Of a DNA stretch of 64,000 nucleotides, positions 54,926 through 63,225 are shown in pieces. The stretch comes from Alkalihalobacillus sp. YIM B00296 (GTDB lineage Bacteria > Bacillota > Bacilli > Bacillales > Fictibacillaceae): the NCBI RefSeq assembly GCF_020179385.1, contig NZ_JAIBLJ010000001.1, forward strand, positions 62,001 to 126,000, given 5' to 3'. Positions within the stretch are counted from its first letter, which is position 1. Every line of letters begins with the position of its first letter. The notes beneath the pieces were generated by a model. The model did not search any database. It saw only the letters and a list, made by a program, of their open reading frames with translations, and was not told the DNA's origin. The position numbers and the translations under genes are program-made.

Positions 54926-55630
54926 ATGGACAAGAATCAATCGATCATCACTTGTAAAGATGTATCTACAGATCGCTTGAAAGACATTTCATTCGAGCTT
55001 AGACGTAAACAGATTACGACAATTGTGGGTCCTTCGGGAGCAGGAAAAAGCAGCTTGTTATTTTTATTGAACCGTCTGGAAGAACCAACATCAGGGGAAA
55101 TTTATTATTTAGGTCGAAACATCAAGGATATACCCGTCACCCAGTTAAGATGTGAGATCGGGATGGTTTTTCAATCTGCTTATCTCTTTGATGGAACTGC
55201 AGAAGAAAACATTCAATATGGTCCAAAACTACGTGGAGAAGTGGAAGATTGCGATGTAAACCGCCTACTTGATCTAGTTGATCTCCCTCAATCCTTCAAA
55301 TCCCGGTACGTTACATCATTATCAGGGGGAGAGCAGCAGCGCGTCGCTATAGCGAGGACGTTTGCTAATAAGCCTTCTGTCCTGCTCCTCGATGAAGCGA
55401 CAAGTGCGTTGGATATAAAGACGACAGAACATATAGAAGAGCTGTTGATCCGTTTAAGGGATGAAAAAGAAATCTCGGTCTTGATGGTCACTCATAACCT
55501 TAAGCAGGCAGAACGCATGGGAGAACAAACCTTGTATATTGAGGAAGGAAGACTACTTGAGAGTGGGTTGACTTCTGAAATATTCGAACATCCTGAGACA
55601 AATCATTTTGAGCAGTTTTTAAAGGAGTAG
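54926..55630 (+). CDS. ABC transporter ATP-binding protein (FetA/YjkB type)
   Basis: A 234-residue ATPase with Walker A GPSGAGKSS, signature LSGGEQQR and Walker B VLLLDEATSALD. It pairs with the UPF0014-type permease starting 4 bp after its stop. FetAB in Escherichia coli exports iron, and YjkA/YjkB is the B. subtilis pair. The upstream genes are not obviously iron-related. SD GGAGG. The pair is inserted between yqgT and yqgV. Confidence 0.87.
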   Translation: MDKNQSIITCKDVSTDRLKDISFELRRKQITTIVGPSGAGKSSLLFLLNRLEEPTSGEIYYLGRNIKDIPVTQLRCEIGMVFQSAYLFDGTAEENIQYGPKLRGEVEDCDVNRLLDLVDLPQSFKSRYVTSLSGGEQQRVAIARTFANKPSVLLLDEATSALDIKTTEHIEELLIRLRDEKEISVLMVTHNLKQAERMGEQTLYIEEGRLLESGLTSEIFEHPETNHFEQFLKE

Positions 55631-55634
55631 GGTT

Positions 55635-56408
55635 ATGATGGAAGGTAATGAAATATCGAACTTATCGTTATTATTCATCATCGTTTTCGTCTTCATTCCA
55701 GTTTCCCTTTCTTACTGGTTCTCGCTGGACCTGTCGAAAACAATCATATGGTCATCCATTCGTGGAGTAGCACAGCTTTTCATCATCGGGTACGTATTGA
55801 CCTTTCTATTTGATTTGCCTAGCTGGCAAGGAATCGGTTTATGGGTTACAGTGATGGTCATTGTAGCTGCGATAAACGCTTCCAGGAAAGGAAGGAACAT
55901 CCCCTACGTATTCCCTGTTGTATTGATGGTCATTTCGTTGACAGAAGTATTTATCCTTTCTTTATGGTTATTGTTCGGATACATCCCTTTTTCTGCTGAG
56001 AAAGTGATTCCGATCAGCGGAATGGTGATCGGCAATAGTATGATTGCAATTGGCCTAGCATTAGAGCGTTTACAGCATCAATTCAGTGAAGAGAAAGGAA
56101 GGATATTAGCAGCCCTATCACTAGGCGCAACCCCGAATCAAGCATCTTTACAAATCATAAGGAAAACACTGAAAGCGGCTTTGATCCCAAATATCGACGG
56201 ATTGAAAACGATCGGTTTAGTCCAATTACCTGGTATGATGACTGGGTTGATCCTAGGCGGGGTTTCCCCGCTCGATGCTGTCCGGTATCAAATCGTCATC
56301 TCACTGAGTATTTTTGTTTCTGTTGCAGTTTGTGCGATGATGGTGACCTTATTACTTTACAGATTTTATTTTAATGATAAAATGCAACTGATCGATCTAA
56401 ATTCTTAG
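55635..56408 (+). CDS. UPF0014 ABC permease (FetB/YjkA type)
   Basis: A 257-residue protein with about seven hydrophobic segments and the family signature GMVIGNSMIAIGLALERL followed by the EAA-like loop LSLGATPNQASLQIIRKTLKAALIPNIDGLKTIGLV (shown split: LSLGATPNQASLQIIRKT, LKAALIPNIDGLKTIGL). Partner of the preceding ATPase; proposed metal (iron) export. An alternative ATG at 55638 is possible. yqgV follows after 12 bp, so it probably shares the transcript. Confidence 0.87.
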   Translation: MMEGNEISNLSLLFIIVFVFIPVSLSYWFSLDLSKTIIWSSIRGVAQLFIIGYVLTFLFDLPSWQGIGLWVTVMVIVAAINASRKGRNIPYVFPVVLMVISLTEVFILSLWLLFGYIPFSAEKVIPISGMVIGNSMIAIGLALERLQHQFSEEKGRILAALSLGATPNQASLQIIRKTLKAALIPNIDGLKTIGLVQLPGMMTGLILGGVSPLDAVRYQIVISLSIFVSVAVCAMMVTLLLYRFYFNDKMQLIDLNS

Positions 56409-56420
56409 AGGAGGGTTACA

Positions 56421-56723
56421 ATGGCAATAATTGATGTAACAGTAGTACCGCTAGGAACGAAAACCCCGAGTATGAGTGAAGAGGTAGCGGAAGTGCAAAA
56501 GGTCCTTGAAAAGAATTCTGACAAGATCACTTATAAGTTGACGCCGATGAGTACCTTGATTGAAGGGGAGCTTTCTGATTTATTCGATGTGATCCAACAA
56601 ATTCACGAAGTACCATTCAAAAATGGCGTTGAACGTGTTTCAACGAACATCCGCTTAGATGACCGACGCGACAAGCAAGTGAGTATGGGAGACAAAGTAG
56701 AATCCGTAGATCAAAAATTATAA
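56421..56723 (+). CDS. yqgV: YqgV, MTH1187/DUF77 thiamine-binding type protein
   Basis: A 100-residue ferredoxin-like-fold protein of the MTH1187/YkoF family. The pattern is TVVPLGTKTPSMSEEVAEVQKVL near the start (shown split: TVVPLGTKTPSMSEEVAEV), then TPMSTLIEGELSDLFDVI and VERVSTNIRLDDR, like thiamine-binding homologues. It lies at the B. subtilis yqgV position, behind the inserted ABC pair. SD GAGGAGGG. Confidence 0.87.
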   Translation: MAIIDVTVVPLGTKTPSMSEEVAEVQKVLEKNSDKITYKLTPMSTLIEGELSDLFDVIQQIHEVPFKNGVERVSTNIRLDDRRDKQVSMGDKVESVDQKL

Positions 56724-56731
56724 TACCAATG

Positions 56732-56765
56732 AAAAAAGATTGACCTCTTTTGGTCAATCTTTTCT
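56732..56765. terminator. Bidirectional terminator between yqgV and yqgW
   Basis: AAAAGATTGACC pairs with GGTCAATCTTTT across a 6-nt loop; usable by both converging genes. Confidence 0.9.
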
Positions 56766-56778
56766 TCATGTAGACGGA

Positions 56779-56964
56779 TTAGTGTCCGCCGCCCCAACCA
56801 CCAGTATGGAAGATATCGATTACGGTCATCACCGTAAACCATCCGAACACTGCAACAGTCAAGAAGGCAAAACCTAATGCAAAGATATTTTTCCTTTTTA
56901 ATTCTCTGAATAACGCCCAGAGTGCGAAAAGGGTTACAAGGCCAAAGATGATTGCCAATGCCAT
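56779..56964 (-). CDS. yqgW: DUF2759 membrane protein YqgW
   Basis: A 61-residue protein with two hydrophobic segments (LAIIFGLVTLFALWALF and ALGFAFLTVAVFGWFTVM) and a short C-terminal HTGGWGGGH tail. Resembles DUF2759 (YqgW) at the expected place. The C-terminal His/Gly tail is noteworthy. SD AAGGGGGG. Confidence 0.8.
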   Translation of the reverse strand: MALAIIFGLVTLFALWALFRELKRKNIFALGFAFLTVAVFGWFTVMTVIDIFHTGGWGGGH

Positions 56965-57096
56965 AAACTTTCCCCCCCTTATATTATTGTTTGTTAGTTT
57001 TACTATAACCTATTCTACCGAAAACAATCTATGTAATAGAATGATTGCCTACCCTATTGTACCTGTTTTTCAATTACTTGTCGAGATTCCATTCGG

Positions 57097-57573
57097 TTAC
57101 AAAAGTGTGACGGACACTTGATAAGCTGAAGCGATTTGTTTGATGAGGTCTCCCTGTTGTCGATCTGCAAAATAGATGAAGGGGTTTACAGATTCATCGA
57201 TTGCGATTATATGTTCTTCCATTTGAAGCATAGCCATCTTGATTTCTTCTTCATTGCCGTGATCTATTCGAAAAGGGACAGCCATTTCCTTATACAGGTA
57301 TGTGTGATTCGAGGATGAAACGAAACCATAATCCGTATTGAATGACTGTGCTGGTGACTGAAGCGGATATAGCTCAAATGCCTCTTCAAACAGATTTTCT
57401 TGTTCAAATAGAGCTTGTAACGCTTGTTTTTCAAATTCAGTGTGGACAATACATAAGCGGTCATCACGATCAAGGATATTAGCCGTATCAGCAATCTTAC
57501 GTACAAATTGGCTGGAAAAACCTGAGGAGTGACCCTTTAAGTCCCGATGTTCAACGCCATAGACAATTTGCAT
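57097..57573 (-). CDS. Uncharacterised soluble protein
   Basis: A 158-residue cytoplasmic protein beginning MQIVYGVEHRDLKGHSSGFSSQFVRK. It appears alpha/beta, without a membrane segment. Not recognised. ATG 57573 has a fair SD (GTGAGGGAAC). It lies between yqgW and yqgX and is divergent from yqgX. Its codon use is like that of its neighbours. Confidence 0.65.
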   Translation of the reverse strand: MQIVYGVEHRDLKGHSSGFSSQFVRKIADTANILDRDDRLCIVHTEFEKQALQALFEQENLFEEAFELYPLQSPAQSFNTDYGFVSSSNHTYLYKEMAVPFRIDHGNEEEIKMAMLQMEEHIIAIDESVNPFIYFADRQQGDLIKQIASAYQVSVTLL

Positions 57574-57692
57574 AGTTCCCTCACTTTCCTTATAACAATA
57601 GAATTGGTATTGTAGAATGGAATACATCCTTCAGTTATGAATTTCTTATAGTGTAGAATAAATGAAGAAGATTAGCAATGGAGGCGATAAGA

Positions 57693-58334
57693 ATGGAATG
57701 GAAACAACTTACGGTCGGTCCTGTACAGGCAAATTGCTATTTACTGTGGAATGGGCAAAGGGAAGCATTGATCATCGACCCAGGAAGTGAGGCGGAGCGG
57801 ATAATTCAGGAAGTAGAAAGGTTAGGTTTGAAACCGGTGGCCATTCTCCTGACGCATGCTCATTTTGATCATATCGGGGCATTGGATGAGGTCCGATCCA
57901 GATGGAAGGCCCCAGTATATCTCCATAAAGAGGAACTTGAATGGTTAGGGGACCCTGATCTGAATGGTTCAAGTTTTTTCCCGATGGTCCAGTCAATCGC
58001 CATGAACAAGGCGGAACATGTATTGAAAGGCGGGCAATACCTTGAAGCAGGTGCCTTTACGTGCCAAGTTCTACATACTCCTGGACATTCACCAGGAAGT
58101 GTGTCGTTTTATTTTAAAGAAAGTGATTTAGTTGTAAGTGGAGATGCGTTATTTAAGGGCAGTATCGGGCGAACGGATCTGCCCGGAGGTAATCATAAGC
58201 TCCTTCTGAAAAGCATCCACAATCAATTACTATCATTGGATGAGGAGACACTCGTACTTTCAGGACACGGTCCTTCTACAACGATTGGTGAAGAAATGGA
58301 TTCGAACCCATTCTTGAATGGCTTTTCGTTATGA
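57693..58334 (+). CDS. yqgX: Metallo-beta-lactamase-fold hydrolase YqgX
   Basis: Binuclear zinc hydrolase of the glyoxalase II-like family. The 213 residues match B. subtilis YqgX (211). The THAHFDHIGALDE motif supplies HxHxDH, and further ligands lie in LHTPGHSPGS, SGDALFKGSIGRTDL and LSGHGPST. ATG 57693 follows SD GGAGGCGA. Substrate unknown (glyoxalase-like or persulfide dioxygenase-like activities are family possibilities). Overlaps the methyltransferase gene by 4 bp. Confidence 0.9.
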   Translation: MEWKQLTVGPVQANCYLLWNGQREALIIDPGSEAERIIQEVERLGLKPVAILLTHAHFDHIGALDEVRSRWKAPVYLHKEELEWLGDPDLNGSSFFPMVQSIAMNKAEHVLKGGQYLEAGAFTCQVLHTPGHSPGSVSFYFKESDLVVSGDALFKGSIGRTDLPGGNHKLLLKSIHNQLLSLDEETLVLSGHGPSTTIGEEMDSNPFLNGFSL

Positions 58335-59434
58335 AGAAAGAGCAATTGACGATTGAAGAGGCTCTGTATGAGAGGATCCAATCGACTGAGGACCAAAGAA
58401 TAAGCTATGCCGATTATATGGAGGCTGTCCTTTACCATCAGGCCGGGTATTACCAAAAAGAAGATACAAAAATCGGGAAAGAGGGGGATTTTTACACGTC
58501 CAGCTCAATACATCCTGTATTTGCCTGGGTGTTTGCCGATTACTTCGATAATTATTGTGGAGATCATGAGCTTCCGTTTCATATTTGTGAAATAGGGGGC
58601 GGAAATGGGACATTCACAAAACAAGTTCTCGACTATCTGAAAAGAACGAAACCAGTTCGATATCGCGAAGTAATATTTTCCTTCATTGACGTAAGTCAAG
58701 ACCATCTGAAAACAGCCCAGATGAACCTGTCTGACCATGAAAACATCAAATATTATTCATCCCTTTCTACGTTCCAACAAGACAACACTGGATTTAGAGG
58801 AATCATTTTTTCAAATGAACTGTTGGATGCTTTCCCTGTTCATGTTGTTGAGAAACGAAAAGATGCCATTCATGAAGTTAAGCTTACGCTCGATAAGTGG
58901 AATACCTTACAGGAAGTACTGGATCCAGCTGTTAACAACGAGCTCTTGCAATGGTTGGAGTGGAGCGGTATTGAGCTTCCAGTAAAACACCGATTCGATG
59001 TTCCGTTGAAGATGATGAAGTGGCTATCTGATATTGCAAAGCTCCTTAAATCGGGTTTATTAGTCACGGTGGATTATGGGTATAATAACGATGAACTATT
59101 GGAGCCTGCACTTCGTAATGGAAGCCTTAGGGGGTACAAGGATCATCAACTGATTGAGAATCCACTTTCATACCCTGGACAGATGGATTTGACGACCCAT
59201 ATCCAGTTGGATGCCCTGATTAAAAAAGGGAAAGAACTGGGTCTTCAGAAACAATATGTAGGGAAACAGAGGGAGTTTTTACTGGAGAACGGCTTGTTCA
59301 ATCATTTGGTCGAACATGACAATCGTAATCCATTTTCAGAAGAAAATAGATTGAATCGTGCAATCCGTTCCTTTGTAACTCCAGGCGGAATCAGCGATGC
59401 ATTTCATGTAATCGTTCAAGAAAAAGGGCGTTAA
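58331..59434 (+). CDS. MidA/DUF185-family SAM-dependent methyltransferase
   Basis: A 367-residue protein with the SAM-binding ICEIGGGNGTFTKQVLDYL, FSNELLDAFPVH and the C-terminal GGISDAFHVI. It belongs to the family of eukaryotic NDUFAF7, which methylates a complex I arginine; the bacterial substrate is unknown. ATG overlaps the yqgX stop (ATGA), so they are coupled. It is not next to yqgX in B. subtilis. Confidence 0.85.
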   Translation: MKKEQLTIEEALYERIQSTEDQRISYADYMEAVLYHQAGYYQKEDTKIGKEGDFYTSSSIHPVFAWVFADYFDNYCGDHELPFHICEIGGGNGTFTKQVLDYLKRTKPVRYREVIFSFIDVSQDHLKTAQMNLSDHENIKYYSSLSTFQQDNTGFRGIIFSNELLDAFPVHVVEKRKDAIHEVKLTLDKWNTLQEVLDPAVNNELLQWLEWSGIELPVKHRFDVPLKMMKWLSDIAKLLKSGLLVTVDYGYNNDELLEPALRNGSLRGYKDHQLIENPLSYPGQMDLTTHIQLDALIKKGKELGLQKQYVGKQREFLLENGLFNHLVEHDNRNPFSEENRLNRAIRSFVTPGGISDAFHVIVQEKGR

Positions 59435-59467
59435 AAAAGATGGACTGGAGGGTCCATCTTTTTTTTG
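59433..59467 (+). terminator. Terminator after the MidA-type gene
   Basis: AAAAAAGATGGAC pairs with GTCCATCTTTTTT across 6 nt, with an 8-base T run. Confidence 0.92.
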
Positions 59468-59508
59468 CTCTGAAAGATAAGGAAGTATAAAAATTTTGTC
59501 TCGATGAA

Positions 59509-59673
59509 TCCAACGCCCAAACACTTGGATCACTTCAGTTCCCCTTCGGAGGTCGACACATTGATTTAGGTCGAAGTGTTTACCCACGCAGAACCGAACT
59601 TTGTTTGGTTCGAGCCTCCTCGTCGGACTTCAAGTGACCTACGTGGTTGGTCAGGGCGTTTCCACTTTTCTTG
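59509..59673 (-). repeat. Dispersed hairpin repeat, copy R6 (long form)
   Basis: Same orientation and order as R1: CAACGCCCAAACACTTGG, then TCACTTCAG, GGTCGACACATTGATTTAG, ACGCAGAACCGAACTTTG, TTTGGTTCGAGCCTCCTCG, GTGACCTACGTGG, TCAGGGCGT and CTTTTCTT. It abuts the stop codon of yqgY. Confidence 0.85.
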
Positions 59674-59674
59674 A

Positions 59675-59920
59675 TTAATGTCCGCCTGAACCAGGTGTCA
59701 TCATGAAAGTGGTCCAGTATGTGAAACCGATAAAGAAGACTGTCAGGTAGGCACCGAAAATATAAATATACATTCTTTCTGATAAGTTAAGGTATCCAAG
59801 TGCAACAAACATTACCGTTTGTCCTACGAACAGAAGGGAAAATGCCGGCATGTCACCTATATAAGCCATTACAGCGATGACTGCCGTCCAAAATCCCATC
59901 ATGCGGTACATTCTTGCCAT
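59675..59920 (-). CDS. yqgY: DUF2626 membrane protein YqgY
   Basis: An 81-residue protein with three hydrophobic segments and the N-terminus MARMYRMMGFWTAVIAVMAYIG. YqgY-family, of unknown function, at its usual place just before comG. SD AAAGGAGG. The C-terminus ends GSGGH directly against repeat R6. Confidence 0.88.
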   Translation of the reverse strand: MARMYRMMGFWTAVIAVMAYIGDMPAFSLLFVGQTVMFVALGYLNLSERMYIYIFGAYLTVFFIGFTYWTTFMMTPGSGGH

Positions 59921-60201
59921 ATGTAATCCTCCTTTGCAGCAATGATCATAACGGATAGATAAGTGCGGTTAAACGATTCTCCATCCAAAATTAAATGGAC
60001 TCTTTTAGTATTATAAATCAAATGAATCAAAAAAGTAAATTACATTTGCTATGTCAATTTTGTGTCGACACTCTAATTTTTTCAAAGCTATATATAGTAT
60101 AATGGCAATGCGAAAAAATATACAGGAATTTGAATTTAAAAAAAGGATAATTTTTTTATCTGTAGGAATTATTCATATACTTCCCGAAAGAAGGTGGTTT
60201 T

Positions 60202-60886
60202 ATAGAAATTAGCGTCGAAACGAAGAGTGAAAAACTAGTCTTACAAGCACTATCTATGCATGCATCCGACATACATGTGATCCCGAAGCGTCGGTCTGCA
60301 ACCATTCAAGCGTGAGTCGATCAACGTCAATTCACCCTTGAAGAGATGGCATTGAAGCAAAGTGAACGGTTGATTTCCCACTTCAAATACTTAGCTGGCA
60401 TGGATATCGGAGAAAGACGGAAGCCACAGAACGGCTCCATCCACCATTACCTGCCTATCAATGGTAATATCCACTTGAGATTATCAACCTTACCATCCGC
60501 TTATAATGAAGCCTTAGCCAACGTTTTTTACCTCAAGATGATTTAAACACCTATACGAACCTTTCCATATTCCCCGGTTCCATCAAAAATATCTTCAAAC
60601 TCCTCTCAAAACCACAAGGTCTGCTTTTGTTCGCCGGGCCTACTGGATCGGGAAAAACGACACTCCTATACTCCTTGTTGAAAGAATCCCAACATCAACT
60701 GAAGCGACAGATACATTACGTTGGAAGACCCTATTGAAAAAAGAATGGACAGTTTGCTGCAAATTGAAATCAATGAGCCAGCAGGTGTGACCTATTTTGA
60801 TGGATTCAAGTCGATATTGCGTCATGACCCGGATGTCATCATGATCGGGGAAATAAGGGATGACGCGACGGCACATTTAGCGATAA
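60202..60886 (+). pseudogene. comGA: comGA, traffic ATPase of the competence pilus (inactivated)
   Basis: Recognisable as the PilB/GspE-type ATPase: ISVETKSEKLVLQALSMHASD, GERRKPQNGSIHHYLPI, the Walker A GPTGSGKTTLLYSLL, then EDPIEKR and DPDVIMIGEIRDDATAHLAI. Lesions: the expected start codon reads ATA (60202-60204) behind SD AAGGTGG; a TGA stop at 60313-60315; a frameshift in the T6 run near 60525; a second frameshift near 60712; and loss of the C-terminal third, where the sequence changes into comGF around 60886. It cannot make a working ATPase. Confidence 0.88.
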
Positions 60887-61291
60887 ATGATCTTGTCCTT
60901 AAGTATTTTTCTCACATTGGCAGCCTTGACTCCCTTGATGTTTTCTGCGATATTTTCAACAAGCCTAAAAACACTGCATTACCAAGAAATCAGTTTGTTT
61001 TTTGAACAGGCTGATAAAGAAATCCAGGGTTCGGTCCATGCAGAAAGCCGATGGAATCGATTATATTTATTACAATCAGATGGCAACGAAGTAACGTACG
61101 AAAAAAATGGTGAGCGTATTGTACGGAAGGTGAATGGAAAGGGGTTTGAAATCATTTTACAAAAAGTGAATGATTTCAAAGTCATACATACCCAATATTC
61201 AGTCCAACTGCTGATCCATTCACTTGACCAGGAATACGAACATAAGACGATCCTTGTCCAACCTTATGCCAATCAATGGAGGAACCAATGA
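60887..61291 (+). pseudogene. comGF: comGF remnant, N-terminus lost by deletion
   Basis: A 134-residue frame: MILSLSIFLTLAALTPLMF, then FFEQADKEIQGSV and GNEVTYEKNGERIVRKVNGKGFEI-like sequence, as in ComGF minor pseudopilins. The prepilin-peptidase recognition segment (G-F-T-L-L-E before the hydrophobic helix) is missing, because the deletion junction with comGA lies immediately upstream. The rest of the frame is intact. Without the signal it would not be processed. comGB, comGC, comGD and comGE are absent. Confidence 0.82.
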
Positions 61292-61667
61292 ATAAGGAAG
61301 CGGTTATATCACTGCTTTCTCTATCATCATTTCTTTGCTCCTGGTTTCAGTAACGCTTTTCAATATCAAGATCTTGGATAGTGAAAGGCAATTTCTACAG
61401 AAACACCATGTCTGGTTTAAAGTGAATGTAACCTTGGAGTTGGCTCGGGGCGAGGTTTTCAACGGGCTGCAATCCGGAAGCACCCTGGCAGGTGATCATG
61501 GATCAATCATTTACCAGGATGGAACGGTATACTACAAGGTTACACAAATATCAGAGGAAGTTTACATGGTCAGTTTTGATGTACAATTAGACGAGACTGG
61601 AAAAGGATCTGGTTTAATGTATTATAATTATGTTAACAAAGAAGTTATCAAATGGGTGGTGGTATAG
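61288..61667 (+). pseudogene. comGG: comGG, frameshifted
   Basis: Starts ATGAATAAGGAAG (61288) overlapping comGF, but the first frame runs into TAA after 21 residues. A different frame continues GYITAFSIIISLLLVSVTLF, NIKILDSERQF and so on to 61667, typical of ComGG. A single-base loss near 61300 explains it. Last gene of the former operon; aroK overlaps its stop. Confidence 0.8.
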
Positions 61668-62176
61668 TGAGAGCAATTTATCTTACTGGATTCATGGCAG
61701 CAGGGAAAACATCTGTAGGCAAAGCGTTAGCTGAGAAAATGGAAATACAGGTCATTGATTTGGACAACTACATTGAAGAGAAGCTAGCATGGGATATCCC
61801 CTCAATATTTGAACGAAAAGGGGAAATTTACTTTCGGGATGAAGAACAAAGTGCGCTACAGGAATTACCGACCTCTGATATCATCGTCACAACAGGCGGA
61901 GGGGTTGTTTTAAGGAAAGAAAACCGGAATCATATGAATGAAAACGGATATGTCATCTATTTGGAAGCTACTGTCGACACCATATTCGAGCGGCTGTCAC
62001 AACAGGACGGCCGACCACTTGCCAAAGGGAAGTCTAGAAGCGATATTGAGAAATTAGCTGAAAAAAGACAACCATATTACGAAGATGCTGATTTGACGAT
62101 CCTGACAGATGGCAAAACGATCGAACAAATTGCAGATGAAATTTTTACATGGATAAAATCCGTAGAGATTGACTAG
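61667..62176 (+). CDS. aroK: Shikimate kinase
   Basis: Phosphorylates shikimate in aromatic amino-acid synthesis. The 169 residues have Walker A GFMAAGKTSVG, the shikimate-binding DLDNYIEEK and FRDEEQSALQEL, GGG motif TTGGGVVLR, and the lid arginine region QDGRPLAKG. Start GTG 61667 shares a base with the comGG stop and has GGTGG upstream; ATG 61652 is inside comGG. Since comG has decayed, its expression may depend on the old comG transcript or a new promoter. Confidence 0.93.
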   Translation: MRAIYLTGFMAAGKTSVGKALAEKMEIQVIDLDNYIEEKLAWDIPSIFERKGEIYFRDEEQSALQELPTSDIIVTTGGGVVLRKENRNHMNENGYVIYLEATVDTIFERLSQQDGRPLAKGKSRSDIEKLAEKRQPYYEDADLTILTDGKTIEQIADEIFTWIKSVEID

Positions 62177-62203
62177 AATGTGTAATAAAAACGGGTGATT
62201 CCT

Positions 62204-62380
62204 GTGTCGACGAATGATTTCGTAAAATTTCTGACGCAACAATTTGTAAGGTATGTTGACCAGCCCAAGAAAGACCGGGTGGAGAAGAAGAAGGAACGAA
62301 AAGAACAGAAACCTCCATTGTCAGTAAAATGGTTTGGTTTGTTACCGATGGCCATTTCAATGTTAATCAGACGGAAATGA
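62204..62380 (+). CDS. yqzE: YqzE family small protein
   Basis: A 58-residue protein, STNDFVKFLTQQFVRYVDQP followed by a Lys/Glu-rich centre (KKKERKEQK) and a hydrophobic C-terminus (WFGLLPMAISMLIRR). Matches YqzE, found beside comG in Bacillus. GTG 62204 has SD GGGTGA; GTG 62195 is an alternative. Function unknown. Confidence 0.82.
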   Translation: MSTNDFVKFLTQQFVRYVDQPKKDRVEKKKERKEQKPPLSVKWFGLLPMAISMLIRRK

Positions 62381-62421
62381 AAAATGAGGGATGTACTATA
62401 AACGGTGCATCCCTCATTTTT
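62380..62421. terminator. Bidirectional terminator between yqzE and yqhG
   Basis: AAAAATGAGGGATG (62380-62393) pairs perfectly with CATCCCTCATTTTT (62408-62421); flanking genes converge. Confidence 0.93.
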
Positions 62422-62424
62422 ATA

Positions 62425-63225
62425 TCAATTCAAATTCATCAATGTATGATTAGATAGATAGAACATTCCGCCATTTATGATTTGTATCACAACCTTTGGC
62501 TCATACAGTTCCTTCAGTGCCTGCTTTTCGACATGATAGCTCTCTGGAAGCTCTTCAATATCCTGATAGAAATGGTCCAGCAGCTCCTCATCTTCCTGCC
62601 ATCGTTTCCTTGCATCAATCGACCATTGCGGGTCATCGTCTTGTATGACCTGCTCAATATACTGTTCAATACGTTTGATTCCGCTGCCAGGTCTGATCAA
62701 AGTGCTCATTGTATAGCAATAGTCAGGGATTTTTGGTGTCAAAGGCTTTGATTCTAACAAGCCCTGGAATTCACTGACCATCATTCCGTTGATCAGATTC
62801 AGACCTATAGAATGAAGGAAATCCTTCTTCCTGTCACATTGATAGGATACTTTTATGTTCAAACCGAGCCAAGGCACAAGTGGCACATAGGCATTTTCAT
62901 TTTGCTGGACGTTTTCGTAAAGCCGGATATAAGAGCCGAGCTGTCGAGTCGATTGGAAAATCTGATGTAACCTCGGTGAGCCAAAATGGACGAACTCCCC
63001 GTCTGAATCTTCTTCAGACTGCTTTGTTTGAAGCTTCAGTTTCATAGGGTTGGGTTCTGCACCTGTCAGCTCCTGATAATGCCAATAAAAAGGTCGGTTC
63101 ATCAACAGTTTATCAAGTTCGATCGTCAATTGGACATGAAGAAGGTCATTGCCCTGCTCGAGCATTTCACATTCATTTGCAGTAAAATAGCGGTCCAGAA
63201 AATCATGAATGTCCTTCTGAAGCAT
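62425..63225 (-). CDS. yqhG: YqhG family protein
   Basis: A 266-residue soluble protein, the same length as B. subtilis YqhG. Motifs seen are the HDFLDRYFTANECEMLE start, NRPFYWHYQ, FVHFGSPRLHQIF and VPLVPWLGLNIKV. The function is unknown. Start ATG 63225 lies 7 bases after SD AGGGGG; two upstream in-frame ATGs (63231, 63243) overlap the SD. The start overlaps the 3' end of the helicase gene by 23 bp, so the two are coupled. Confidence 0.92.
   Translation of the reverse strand: MLQKDIHDFLDRYFTANECEMLEQGNDLLHVQLTIELDKLLMNRPFYWHYQELTGAEPNPMKLKLQTKQSEEDSDGEFVHFGSPRLHQIFQSTRQLGSYIRLYENVQQNENAYVPLVPWLGLNIKVSYQCDRKKDFLHSIGLNLINGMMVSEFQGLLESKPLTPKIPDYCYTMSTLIRPGSGIKRIEQYIEQVIQDDDPQWSIDARKRWQEDEELLDHFYQDIEELPESYHVEKQALKELYEPKVVIQIINGGMFYLSNHTLMNLN

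Noticed and set aside
60721-61005. Short functional ATPase from the comGA fragment
   Set aside because: Starts at an internal TTG after Walker A and ends beyond the deletion junction, lacking both ATP-binding and C-terminal parts.
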